The notes under the pieces: model-generated
What the model saw: only the letters and a program-made list of their open reading frames with translations
Database searches by the model: none
Told to the model about the DNA's origin: nothing
Assembly: GCF_021216675.1 (NCBI RefSeq)
Contig: NZ_CP086120.1
Span: 4,896,501 to 4,960,500, forward strand
DNA: 64,000 bases
Reading direction: 5' to 3'
Origin: Streptomyces gobiensis
GTDB taxonomy: Bacteria; Actinomycetota; Actinomycetes; Streptomycetales; Streptomycetaceae
In this document: positions 55,993 through 64,000 of the stretch, piece after piece
Layout of the letters: every line of letters starts with the position of its first letter
Position numbering within the stretch: position 1 is the stretch's first letter
Made by a program: the position numbers and the translations under genes

Positions 55993-56778
55993 CTAACGCG
56001 ACAGAAAGGTCGTGACGCTGCCCACTCCGGCGAGAGTCGTGGTCACGGTGTCGCCGGTCTCTGCGGGGATGGCCTTGGTGATGGCGGAGGCGAGCACCAC
56101 GTGCCCAGCCTCCAGAGCGACATCCTGCGATCGCGACGCGTTCGCCGCCCACACCAGTGCGTTGATGGGCGAACCGAGCACCACACCGCCCGCGCCCGTC
56201 GCGACGACTTCCCCGTTCCGGTACAGCACGCAGCCGCACAGCCGTAGATCCACATCGGACAGGGCAACCGGTGTGCCGCCCAGCACCACACCGCCGCAGC
56301 ATGCGTTGTCGGCCGCCATATCGACAGCGGACGCCGCCCAGCCCCGTATACGTGAGTCGGAAATCTCCAGGGCGGGCAGCACATATTCCACCGCTCGGAC
56401 GGCGTCTGCCACGGTCACCTCTGGCCCTCGGAGGGGCTCGCGAAGCACAAAGGCCAGCGCGGGCTCAATTCGTGGCTGAATGAAGCCGGCCGCATCGACA
56501 GGCTGGTGTTCGGGAAGAAACATGCTGCCGGTCAGCTGGCCGAGAACGGGTTCCCGTACGTTCATCTCCCGCTGAGCGGCCACGGACGTCAGGCCTACCT
56601 TGAAACCACGGATACGCGCGCCGTCCGCGACCCACCGATCCAGCTGTTCACGCTGGATCTCGTACGCGTCCGACAGGCTCACGCCGCTGGCGCCTTGCGT
56701 GATCGTCTGGACCGGCTTACGCGTCTGGTGAGCCTCGTTCAGGGCGCTGGCCATGTCCCGCAGGACGTGTGAGTTCAT
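55993..56778 (-). CDS. 2-oxopent-4-enoate hydratase (DmpE/XylJ type)
   Basis: 261 residues. RGFKVGLTSVAAQREMNVREP, FIQPRIEPALAFVL, LEISDSRIRGW and MAADNACCGGVVLGG match the hydratases that add water to 2-hydroxypenta-2,4-dienoate, giving 4-hydroxy-2-oxovalerate. The ATG at 56778 has GAGAGG close upstream; an ATG 12 codons earlier would overlap the dehydrogenase gene. Confidence 0.86.
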   Translation of the reverse strand: MNSHVLRDMASALNEAHQTRKPVQTITQGASGVSLSDAYEIQREQLDRWVADGARIRGFKVGLTSVAAQREMNVREPVLGQLTGSMFLPEHQPVDAAGFIQPRIEPALAFVLREPLRGPEVTVADAVRAVEYVLPALEISDSRIRGWAASAVDMAADNACCGGVVLGGTPVALSDVDLRLCGCVLYRNGEVVATGAGGVVLGSPINALVWAANASRSQDVALEAGHVVLASAITKAIPAETGDTVTTTLAGVGSVTTFLSR

Positions 56779-56813
56779 GCGGCCTCTCTCCGGAATACTG
56801 TCGTCACCGGTCA

Positions 56814-58301
56814 TCAGTGAGTGCGGACCATGACGGCGCGGGGTTCGGTGAAGAAGTCACGCGAGTACTGCCCACCCTCTCTGCCGACCCCGCTGATGCC
56901 CTGACCGCCGAACGGCATTCGCAGGTCGCGTTCGAAGAAGCAGTTCACCCACACAGTGCCTGCCTGCCAGGCAGCGGCCATCCGGTGGGCACGGTCGAGA
57001 TGGGTGGTGAACAGAATTCCGGCCAGACCGTATGGGCTGGAATTGGCCAGGCGCAGCGCTTCCTGTTCGGTGTCGAACGGAATGACCGCCACCACCGGTC
57101 CGAAGATCTCCTCCTGCGCGGTCCGCGACTCATTGGTCAGGCCGGTGATCACGGTTGGCGGATAGTAGAATCCCCGCGCCATTTCGCCGGTGGTGACGCG
57201 GGAGCCGCCGGTCACCACGGTACCGCCCTCACGGCGGGCGAGTTCGACATAACCATGCACCTTGTCCAGGTGCCGCTGCTCGATGAGCGGACCCATGGAT
57301 GTGCTGGGGTTCTTCGGATCGCCCACGACGATATCCTCCGCCTGAGCGGTGAAGCGGGCCAGGAACTCGGGAAGGATTCCGCGCTGCACAAAAAGCCTTG
57401 ACCCGGCGAAACACACCTGGCCGCTGCCGGCGAAGATCGCTTTGACTGACTCGGGCACCGCGATGTCCAGGTCGGCGTCGTCGAATACTACATTGGCCGA
57501 TTTGCCGCCCAGCTCGGCTGAAACCGGCGTCAGTTGCTCGGCGGCGGCCGCCATGATCCTGGCTCCGGTGGCACTGGAGCCGGTGAAGGTGATGCGGTCC
57601 ACCCGTGGATCGCTGACCAGCGGCCCGGCCACCTCATCGCCGCCAAAACCGTGCACGATATTGAGTACGCCCTCCGGCAGCCCGGCGGCCAGGGCCAGCT
57701 CACCGAACCGGGCTGCGGTCAGCGGTGTCTGCGGGGCGGGCTTGAGCACCACCGTGTTGCCGAACGCCAGCGCGGGGGCGACCTTCCACGTGGCCAGCAT
57801 CAGGGGCGCGTTCCATGGGCTGATCGCGGTGACAACACCCGCCGGTGGGTACAGCGTGTAGCCGAGTACGGCGCCATCCGGGTACGCCTCACTGGGTGTC
57901 ATTGCCGCGTAGTCGGCGAAGAACCGCAGGTTCTGGGCCACCCGGGGCATCTCACCATGCAGCGCTTGTCGGGTGATCTTGCCGCTGTCCACGGTCTCCA
58001 GCATCGCTAACTCATCACGGTGCGCATCCACCGCATCGGCAATGTCGTGGAGAATCTTCCGCCGTTCCCTGGGCGTCATCCTCGGCCATGGGCCCTCGTC
58101 GAACGCTCGCCGGGCCGACTTGATCGCGCGCTCGCCGTCCGCCGCGGAACCTCGGACGACTGTACCGATCACGGAGTTGTCATGCGGGTCTCTGGTCTCG
58201 AACGTCTCCCCGTTCGCGGACTCGACAGCCCGCCCGTCAATAAGATGACGGGCGCAGGGAAGGGCATGGGACATATCCGTGGTCGGTATACCGAGTGTCA
58301 T
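56814..58301 (-). CDS. 2-hydroxymuconic semialdehyde dehydrogenase (aldehyde dehydrogenase family)
   Basis: 495 residues. Catalytic Cys297 (GSGQVCFAGSR), Glu263 (SAELGGKSAN) and Asn164 (SPWNAPLML) are intact, and FTGSSATGARI is the NAD-binding loop. In this company it should oxidise the dioxygenase product to 2-hydroxymuconate, starting the oxalocrotonate branch. The ATG at 58301 has CAGGAG nine bases upstream; the in-frame extension to 58424 has no coding character. It is the first gene of the leftward operon. Confidence 0.9.
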   Translation of the reverse strand: MTLGIPTTDMSHALPCARHLIDGRAVESANGETFETRDPHDNSVIGTVVRGSAADGERAIKSARRAFDEGPWPRMTPRERRKILHDIADAVDAHRDELAMLETVDSGKITRQALHGEMPRVAQNLRFFADYAAMTPSEAYPDGAVLGYTLYPPAGVVTAISPWNAPLMLATWKVAPALAFGNTVVLKPAPQTPLTAARFGELALAAGLPEGVLNIVHGFGGDEVAGPLVSDPRVDRITFTGSSATGARIMAAAAEQLTPVSAELGGKSANVVFDDADLDIAVPESVKAIFAGSGQVCFAGSRLFVQRGILPEFLARFTAQAEDIVVGDPKNPSTSMGPLIEQRHLDKVHGYVELARREGGTVVTGGSRVTTGEMARGFYYPPTVITGLTNESRTAQEEIFGPVVAVIPFDTEQEALRLANSSPYGLAGILFTTHLDRAHRMAAAWQAGTVWVNCFFERDLRMPFGGQGISGVGREGGQYSRDFFTEPRAVMVRTH

Positions 58302-58590
58302 GGCTAAGAACTCCTGGCCCCCGTTGACGCGCAGCCGCTGACCGGCTTTCGCGTATTCGCCGTCACATTGGCGCAATGCTGTCCTGATAAATGCGCTGCC
58401 ACCAGTGCTGCTCGCGCATGCCACGACGCATCCTCCATGTGCGGGGCGGGCGAGTCAAGATCCTTGTGGGGAACTGCTGAGAAGTTGTCTCAAGTGGCGA
58501 ACTTCGTTTAGCGGAGAGGAGGATTCCTCTTATCTTGCCTGCCGGTATCACCGCTGGTAGAGACGGCAAGGCAGGCCGAACATAAGGCAG

Positions 58591-58620
58591 TTGACGCCCG
58601 ACAGCCTGTATGCCTAGCCT
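58591..58620 (+). promoter_or_regulatory. Possible promoter of the rightward aromatic operon
   Basis: TTGACG (58591-58596), 18-bp spacer, TAGCCT (58615-58620). It lies about 190 bp before the first rightward start. The 515-bp gap 58302-58816 holds no gene; no clear leftward promoter was found. Confidence 0.4.
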
Positions 58621-58708
58621 GGCCTCAAGGTTCGTCACGACGTGCGTACAGTCCAGTCATAAGGCAACGCTATGTGCGTGGAGTGTTCGACTACGGGGTG
58701 AGGGGGAG

Positions 58709-58744
58709 TTCCTCCGAGGGTGAATTAAAGGTGAATCGGAGGAA
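58709..58744 (+). promoter_or_regulatory. Inverted repeat with inner direct repeat in the aromatic intergenic region
   Basis: TTCCTCCGA (58709-58717) pairs with TCGGAGGAA (58736-58744); the loop contains GGTGAAT twice (58719-58725, 58730-58736). A regulator site in DNA or an RNA hairpin masking the GGAGGAA are both possible. Confidence 0.5.
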
Positions 58745-58816
58745 GTGTTCAAGAATTCTTCAGCTGTATCCGCAGTGGGCTGACCAGTGCGGCGCTCAAC
58801 GGGGGTGTGTTCAGCC

Positions 58817-60379
58817 ATGGAATTAGGTGAAACAAGCGACAGCGTTGAAGTCGGCGTGATCGGCGGCGGGGCGGCTGCTGTCTGTCTCCTTGACGCGCTC
58901 GCCGAGACCGATGCGGCACCGGGCGGTATCACTGTTTTTGAACCGTCATCGCACTTATGGCGTGGGCGGCCGTACCAGCCCGACCTGGAGACGGTGCGGG
59001 TCAATATCGCACCGGAAGGCATGTCCGTACGGTTCGGTGACAACGGCCACTTCCGGCGGTGGCTGGCCGAGCAGGCGCTGACGGTTGGCCTCAGCGCGGA
59101 TTACGAGGACCCGTATATAGGCACCACGTTTGTGCCGCGCGCCATGTACGGACGTTATCTGGAGCAGTCGGCGCAGCAGGCGCTCACCCGGCTTCGCCAA
59201 CGCGGCTGGCGTATTGACGTCATGCGCGAACGCGTGGCGGCCGCTACCGCGACGGGCAGCGGGATCACTCTCCGGACCGAGCGGGGCAACCGCAGCACCG
59301 TCAACTACACCGTGCTGTGCGTTGGCCGCGGGATATCCGGTGACACGTACTCCCTCACCGGCTCTCCGGACTTTATCGCCGATCCCTACCCGCTCGCGCG
59401 TTCCCTGACGGGGATCGACGCTGACAGTGAGGTCGCGGTGGTCGGCAGTGGGCTGACCGGCGTTGATGGGGTGCTGTCACTCGCCGCGCGGGGTCACCGC
59501 GGCCGTATCCTGCTGCTCTCCCGAAGCGGGATCCTCCCCATGGTGCGACAGAAACCCAGCCCGTACACGCTGCGGCACTTCACACCGGAGAGGTTCCGCG
59601 ACGCGGCCGCACATGGACAGATGCTGACGCTTGACAGCGTGATCGCGACGATGCGGGCGGAATTGGCCGCGGCGGGCGAGGATTTCGGCTCGGTGGCCGA
59701 GGAGATCAGGGCGTTCACCGATGACGACCCGGTGCGACGGCTCCGCAGGCATATGGCCGAAGTGGACTCGCCCAGCCGGGCATTGCGCATTCTGCAGCAC
59801 GCCGTGCCGGCCACTGGTCCGGATGTGTGGCCGCTGCTGCCCGAGCATGAGAAGGATGAGCTGCTGCGCAGGCACTATCGCACGGTGATGAGCATGTGCT
59901 GCCCCATGCCACCGGCCTCGGCGGCCACCCTGCTGGACCTGATTGACGCCGGACAACTGGAGATCCTTCCCGGCGTCCGGCATATCGAACCGTTGGACAG
60001 CGGCGGATTCACCATCCGAGTCGGCACCGGAGGACCCGAGTACCGGACCGACATCGTGGTCAACGCGGTGAACGCGGCCACCCACCGGGTCTCTGCCGAG
60101 GCCGAGCCCCTGGTCGCCTCCCTGACGGCGAACGGCCTTGCCGAGCGGCATCCGCGAGGAGGCGTGCGAGTGGAGCGCGCCACCAGTCGGCTCATGGTGA
60201 ACGGCAAGACCGATCCGAGGCTCTACGCGCTCGGTGATCTCGCCTCGGGCAGCCTGTTCTTCACGTTCGGCCTTCCCTCAATCGTGGATCGCGCCTACGA
60301 CATCGTGGGCGCGATCCACGACGACGCGATGGCAGCCGGTTCGTCCCTGGCCGGGGACGACGTTATGCAGCACGCCTGA
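58817..60379 (+). CDS. FAD/NAD(P)-binding flavoprotein (PF13454 type)
   Basis: 520 residues. An N-terminal dinucleotide fold (VGVIGGGAAAVCLLDAL, residues ~9-25), VFEPSSHLWRGRPYQPDLETVRVNIAP and a second nucleotide motif (VAVVGSGLTGVDGVLSL, ~207-223) fit the FAD-NAD(P)-binding family found beside oxidative and peptide biosynthesis genes; a late YALGDLASGSLFF contacts FAD. The reaction is unknown. It may be an N-hydroxylase or oxidase preparing the ring substrate or its amine. ATG at 58817; a GTG ten codons upstream is also in frame. First gene of the rightward operon. Confidence 0.78.
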   Translation: MELGETSDSVEVGVIGGGAAAVCLLDALAETDAAPGGITVFEPSSHLWRGRPYQPDLETVRVNIAPEGMSVRFGDNGHFRRWLAEQALTVGLSADYEDPYIGTTFVPRAMYGRYLEQSAQQALTRLRQRGWRIDVMRERVAAATATGSGITLRTERGNRSTVNYTVLCVGRGISGDTYSLTGSPDFIADPYPLARSLTGIDADSEVAVVGSGLTGVDGVLSLAARGHRGRILLLSRSGILPMVRQKPSPYTLRHFTPERFRDAAAHGQMLTLDSVIATMRAELAAAGEDFGSVAEEIRAFTDDDPVRRLRRHMAEVDSPSRALRILQHAVPATGPDVWPLLPEHEKDELLRRHYRTVMSMCCPMPPASAATLLDLIDAGQLEILPGVRHIEPLDSGGFTIRVGTGGPEYRTDIVVNAVNAATHRVSAEAEPLVASLTANGLAERHPRGGVRVERATSRLMVNGKTDPRLYALGDLASGSLFFTFGLPSIVDRAYDIVGAIHDDAMAAGSSLAGDDVMQHA

Positions 60380-60403
60380 CTCCCTGACCTCCCAAGGAGA
60401 ACC

Positions 60404-61969
60404 ATGACAACTACGGCACCGCTGTCAGAGCAGACAGGCGATCACAACGATGTCCGCCCGATGACCGGCGAGGAGTATCTGGATTCGCTGCGGGACGGTC
60501 GGGAGATCTACATATACGGCGAGCGCGTCGAGGACGTCACCACCCACCCTGGCTTCCGCAACAGCGCGCGCTCCATCGCCCGGTTGTACGACGCGCTGCA
60601 TGAACCCGAGGCTGAAGGCGTGCTGCGGGTACCGACCGAAACCGGCAATGGCGGATTCACACACCCCTTCTTCAAGACCGCGCGCTCCGCCGAGGACCTG
60701 GTCGTCGCCCGTGACGCGATTGTCTCGTGGCAGCGACTGGTCTACGGCTGGATGGGGCGGACGCCGGACTACAAGGCCTCGTTCCTCGGCACTCTGGGTG
60801 CCAACGCGGACTTCTACGGCGAATACAGGGAGAACGCGCTGCGCTGGTACAAGTACGCCCAGGAAAGGGTGCCTTACTTCAGCCATGCCATCGTGCATCC
60901 GCCGATCGACCGGGACAAGCCAGCCGATGAGACCGCGGATGTATGTGTGCATGTGGAGGATGAGACCGACGCCGGGCTCATCGTCTCCGGCGCGAAGGTG
61001 GTCGCCACCGGATCCGCGCTGACCAATGCGAACTTTGTGGCGCACTACGGACTTCCGCTACGGGACAAGCGGTTCGGTGTGGTGTTCACCGTACCCATGG
61101 ACGCCCCCGGCCTGAAGCTGTTCTGCCGGGCCTCCTATGAGATGGCTGCCGCGGTGATGGGGAGCCCCTTTGACTACCCGCTGTCGAGCAGGCTGGATGA
61201 GAACGACGCCATCATGGTCCTGGACCGGGTGCTCGTCCCCTGGGAGGACGTGTTCATGTACAACGCGGAGGCGGCCAACGCCTTCGCCAATGGATCCGGC
61301 TTTGTCGACCGTTTCACCTTCCACGGCTGCACCCGTCTCGCGGTGAAGCTTGACTTCATCGCCGGATGTGCGATGAAGGCGGTGGAAATGACGGGGACCG
61401 CGAGCTTCCGGGGTGTGCAAGCACAGATCGGCGAAATCCTCAACTGGCGGGATCTGTTCTGGGGTCTTTCCGACGCGATGGCCAAATCGCCGCTGCCCTG
61501 GGTGGGCGACGCCGTGCAGCCAAACGTCCGGTACGGCATGGCCTACCGCACCTTCATGGGGGTCGGCTATCCACGGATCAAGGAGATCCTCCAACAGACG
61601 CTGGGCAGTGGGCTGATCTATCTCAACTCACATGCGAGCGACTGGCAGAACCAGGATATGCGTCCCTATCTGGACAAGTATCTGCGGGGATCTCAGGGGA
61701 TACCGGCAATCGACCGGGTCAAGCTGCTGAAGCTGCTCTGGGACGCCGTCGGCACTGAGTTCGGCGGACGGCACGAGCTCTATGAACGTAATTACGGTGG
61801 CGACCACGAGGCTGTTCGATTCCAGACTCTGGGGGCGTATCAGGCATCTGGCGAAGCCGACGCACTGAAGGGCTTCGTGGATCAGTGCATGGACGAATAT
61901 GACCTCGCTGGATGGAAACGTCCGGACCTGTTCAATCCGGACGGTATGACATTCGTCCCGGGTCGCTGA
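60404..61969 (+). CDS. HpaB-type flavin-dependent aromatic monooxygenase, large component
   Basis: 521 residues of the HpaB/PheA/SgcC family (acyl-CoA dehydrogenase fold). [31 protein letters not shown] is the family opening; [35 protein letters not shown] and [16 protein letters not shown] line the flavin and substrate pocket. It uses reduced FAD and O2 to hydroxylate phenols ortho, giving the catechol for the dioxygenase encoded across the divide. The reductase gene follows by 21 bp. AAGGAG precedes the ATG. Specificity (phenol, 4-hydroxyphenylacetate, or other) is not set by what can be seen. Confidence 0.9.
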   Translation: MTTTAPLSEQTGDHNDVRPMTGEEYLDSLRDGREIYIYGERVEDVTTHPGFRNSARSIARLYDALHEPEAEGVLRVPTETGNGGFTHPFFKTARSAEDLVVARDAIVSWQRLVYGWMGRTPDYKASFLGTLGANADFYGEYRENALRWYKYAQERVPYFSHAIVHPPIDRDKPADETADVCVHVEDETDAGLIVSGAKVVATGSALTNANFVAHYGLPLRDKRFGVVFTVPMDAPGLKLFCRASYEMAAAVMGSPFDYPLSSRLDENDAIMVLDRVLVPWEDVFMYNAEAANAFANGSGFVDRFTFHGCTRLAVKLDFIAGCAMKAVEMTGTASFRGVQAQIGEILNWRDLFWGLSDAMAKSPLPWVGDAVQPNVRYGMAYRTFMGVGYPRIKEILQQTLGSGLIYLNSHASDWQNQDMRPYLDKYLRGSQGIPAIDRVKLLKLLWDAVGTEFGGRHELYERNYGGDHEAVRFQTLGAYQASGEADALKGFVDQCMDEYDLAGWKRPDLFNPDGMTFVPGR

Positions 61970-61990
61970 CCACGTAGGGAAGGAATTCCA

Positions 61991-62596
61991 GTGACGGCAA
62001 GCAGCGGCGATGCCGGGGCCGGTATACGCGCCGACGCACACATCAGCCCGACGCGCTTACGCCACGCGCTCGGCCGCTTCGCCAGCGGCGTTACCGTGGT
62101 CACCACCTCAACCGGCGACCACGGTGATCCTGACGCACATGGGATGACCGCGAACTCGTTCACCTCGGTGTCGCTGCACCCTCCACTCGTGCTGGTATCG
62201 GTCGCCACCGAGGCGGTCACGCACCAGCGGATAGCCGAGAGCGGCCGCTATGGGATTTCCATTCTGAGTGGAGATCAAAAGCCCCTGTCGGAGCACTTCG
62301 CGGGTGGCGCACAGCGGCCTGAACTGGTCCGGTTCGTATGGCGCCAGGAGCTTCCGATGCTGGCGGGTGCTCTTGTACACCTCATGTGCACCGTACGACA
62401 GGCCCATCTCGCGGGTGACCACACGGTGTACATCGGCGAGGTCGACGGGCTGTGGTCAGGCCCGGGGTCACCCCTGGTGAATTACCGCAAGCAATTTCAT
62501 ACACTCGATGTTCTCTGCCAGGACGGATCTCCCGGCCCCGCCCGGCGTGGGGGTCTCCTGAGCAATGGCAAGACGGGACGGTCCACCCATGGATGA
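61991..62596 (+). CDS. NAD(P)H:flavin reductase, small component
   Basis: 201 residues. RLRHALGRFASGVTVVTTST, GMTANSFTSVSLHPPLVLVSV and HTVYIGEVDGLWSG are the flavin reductase-like (HpaC/PheA2) signature. It provides FADH2 to the HpaB-type enzyme. A C-terminal tail of ~25 polar residues is longer than usual. GTG start with GGAAGGA upstream; the stop overlaps the aminotransferase start by eight bases. Confidence 0.9.
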   Translation: MTASSGDAGAGIRADAHISPTRLRHALGRFASGVTVVTTSTGDHGDPDAHGMTANSFTSVSLHPPLVLVSVATEAVTHQRIAESGRYGISILSGDQKPLSEHFAGGAQRPELVRFVWRQELPMLAGALVHLMCTVRQAHLAGDHTVYIGEVDGLWSGPGSPLVNYRKQFHTLDVLCQDGSPGPARRGGLLSNGKTGRSTHG

Positions 62597-63812
62597 CCTT
62601 GGCAGCAGGTCATGGGAGCAGCTGTTCGCCCGACATGTCGCGGGCGACACCGGTGATGAGATCACCGCTATTCTCAATCAGTCCGGAAACACCGATGCCA
62701 TCGCACTCTCCGGCGGATTCCCGCATCCGGCGACATTCCCCAGGAAGGCGCTGGCGGAAAGTTTCTCCCGGGTACTCCAGGACCCCAGTGCGCTGCAGTA
62801 CGCGCCCACCGCCGGACTTCCCGGGCTGCGGGACTGGTTCGCTGACTGGCTTGACCGCCAAGAAGGCGTTCGGCCAGCGGAAAGCGAACTCGTGATCACC
62901 AGCGGCGGGATGGAGGGGCTGGGACTCATCACCAAGAGCATGCTGGACGCCGGTGACCGGGTCATCGTGGAGGGACCCACCTTCTTCGGCGCACTCGTGG
63001 CGTTTCAGCGGGCCCTGGTGCGCGCGGAGGGCATTCCCATGGACGCCGACGGCCTCGATGTCGCCGCGCTGGAGAAGCTGTTGAGCGAATCATCCGGTGC
63101 CGCGCCCAAGCTGGTGTACGTCATTCCGGACTACCAGAATCCCACCGGGCTCAGTATGTCGGTGGAGCGACGGCACGCGCTGGTAGCGCTCGCCCGGCGG
63201 TACGGCATGCTGATCGTCGAGGATGTCGCTTACCGGGACTTGGGCTTCGACGGTGAGCGACGGCCGAGCCTGTGGGCGTTGGGGCCGGATGTGGTGGCCC
63301 AGGTGGGCACGTTCTCCAAGACGTTCACCCCCGGCATGCGGATGGGCTGGATCGCCGCGCCGAGTCAGCTCATCACACAGCTGGTGCGGGCGAAGCAGAA
63401 CACCGATCAGTGCGCCGGTGCGATGGGGCAGCTGCTGCTGGCGGACTACGGCCGCTCCGGACGGTTCGACCAGGGCATCTCCTTCGCGCGGGACTTCTAC
63501 CGTGAGCGGCGCGACATCATGATGGCCGCCCTCAGCGCTCATCTCCCCGAGGGCATGCGCTTCACCCGTCCACATGGCGGTTTCTTCAGCTGGGTCACGG
63601 TCCCGGACTGCCCGGACACGGTGGCCCTTCAGGAGCAGGCACTGGCCGCAGGAGTCACCTACGTGCCCGGGCGCGCCTTCTACCCGGACGCGCGGGGCGG
63701 CAGCGAACTGCGTCTGGCGTTCAGCCGAGTGCCCAATGAAGACATCACCCAGGGAGTGCGCAGGCTGGCGCAGGTGCTCGCGCGGGTCGGCGGCGAGCGC
63801 GCCGCGCGGTAA
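62589..63812 (+). CDS. PLP-dependent class I/II aminotransferase (LysN/2-aminoadipate type)
   Basis: 407 residues. IALSGGFPHPATFP, YAPTAGLPGLRDW, VYVIPDYQNPTGLSMS and the PLP lysine in TFSKTFTPGMRMGW identify the 2-aminoadipate/aromatic aminotransferase group; the C-terminal Arg segment LRLAFSRVPNED binds the substrate carboxylate. There is no GntR domain, so it is an enzyme and not a MocR regulator. Coupling to the flavin reductase suggests that an amino acid is made or consumed in the pathway. Confidence 0.87.
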   Translation: MDDLGSRSWEQLFARHVAGDTGDEITAILNQSGNTDAIALSGGFPHPATFPRKALAESFSRVLQDPSALQYAPTAGLPGLRDWFADWLDRQEGVRPAESELVITSGGMEGLGLITKSMLDAGDRVIVEGPTFFGALVAFQRALVRAEGIPMDADGLDVAALEKLLSESSGAAPKLVYVIPDYQNPTGLSMSVERRHALVALARRYGMLIVEDVAYRDLGFDGERRPSLWALGPDVVAQVGTFSKTFTPGMRMGWIAAPSQLITQLVRAKQNTDQCAGAMGQLLLADYGRSGRFDQGISFARDFYRERRDIMMAALSAHLPEGMRFTRPHGGFFSWVTVPDCPDTVALQEQALAAGVTYVPGRAFYPDARGGSELRLAFSRVPNEDITQGVRRLAQVLARVGGERAAR

Positions 63813-63847
63813 GGACAGCAGCGGAAGGGAACGAGGGGAGACACCAG

Positions 63848-64000
63848 GTGCAGACCACGTACAACGAGCTTGTCCGGCCGCCCCAGGAGGTTGTTGACGC
63901 GTTATGCGGCATGTTGCTGCCGGAGTACAGCCCGAGCTGTCTGGTCGCCGACGCCCACCCGCGTGTCGGTGCGATCGGAGGTCTTCTGCCGGTCAAGCGG
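63848..64000 (+). CDS. Probable RraA-family protein, N-terminal part
   Basis: 51 codons up to the window edge. GTG with GAGGGGAG upstream, 35 bp after the aminotransferase. SCLVADAHPRVGAIGGLLPVKR is similar to the start of RraA-like proteins, which include metal-dependent aldolases for 4-hydroxy-2-oxoacids. If confirmed it could cleave the 4-hydroxy-2-oxovalerate made by the hydratase. The identification is tentative, since the metal-binding residues lie beyond the edge. Confidence 0.45.
   Translation, partial: MQTTYNELVRPPQEVVDALCGMLLPEYSPSCLVADAHPRVGAIGGLLPVKR

Noticed and set aside
62589-63812. MocR-type transcriptional regulator
   Set aside because: The protein has the aminotransferase fold but no N-terminal GntR helix-turn-helix, so it is an enzyme.

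Overview
The window is high-GC actinobacterial DNA, almost certainly Streptomyces or a close relative. Supporting signs are the many GTG starts, purine-rich ribosome binding sites, a DUF5753/DUF397 pair, long perfect hairpins without U-tracts, a secreted chitin-type LPMO behind a DasR-like site, and a urate/glyoxylate gene set arranged much like the S. coelicolor one. All calls come from reading the sequence; no database search was run.

Layout. 1-8.2 kb is ordinary chromosome: the edge of a PfkB sugar kinase, a repeat-rich protein, a divergent glycoside hydrolase/deacetylase pair, gamma-glutamyltransferase, an EspR-like regulator and an asparaginase. 8.4-13.3 kb is eroded accessory DNA: an HprK-like ATP-binding protein, a DUF5753 protein without its HTH, a frameshifted TPR fragment, a methyltransferase tail fused to a HAD fragment, and an orphan 47-residue peptide. 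14.5-23.3 kb holds purine oxidation: PucR, the three xanthine dehydrogenase subunits, a purine permease and an XdhC-type maturation factor. 23.4-32.8 kb is mixed: LPMO, MarP-like protease, cold shock protein, MerR regulator, endo/exonuclease/phosphatase-family protein, and a GAF-LuxR regulator divergent from two acyl-CoA synthetases.

33-53.8 kb continues purine and glyoxylate metabolism: glyoxylate carboligase, catalase, tartronate semialdehyde reductase, hydroxypyruvate isomerase, a thiamine-binding-type protein with an HTH partner, OHCU decarboxylase, HIU hydrolase, uricase, 8-oxoguanine deaminase, a xanthine/urate permease, malate synthase and a MobA-like nucleotidyltransferase. Together they take purines to urate and allantoin and carry the glyoxylate product to glycerate or malate, with catalase removing uricase peroxide. 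Allantoinase, allantoicase and the expected IclR regulator AllR are not in the window. Two operator-like motifs recur in front of these genes (TTCC-N7-GGAA and TCAACA-N3-TGTTGA). A 393-bp intergenic element occurs twice in inverted orientation around the gcl-katA-hyi block.

53.9-64 kb is a compact divergent aromatic meta-cleavage cluster. Leftward run 2-hydroxymuconic semialdehyde dehydrogenase, 2-oxopent-4-enoate hydratase, 4-oxalocrotonate decarboxylase, a tautomerase and catechol 2,3-dioxygenase. Rightward run an FAD/NAD(P)-binding protein, an HpaB-type flavin monooxygenase, its flavin reductase, a PLP aminotransferase and the start of a probable RraA-type protein. This is the most interesting part of the window: a complete oxalocrotonate branch joined to genes not usual for it, running off the right edge.
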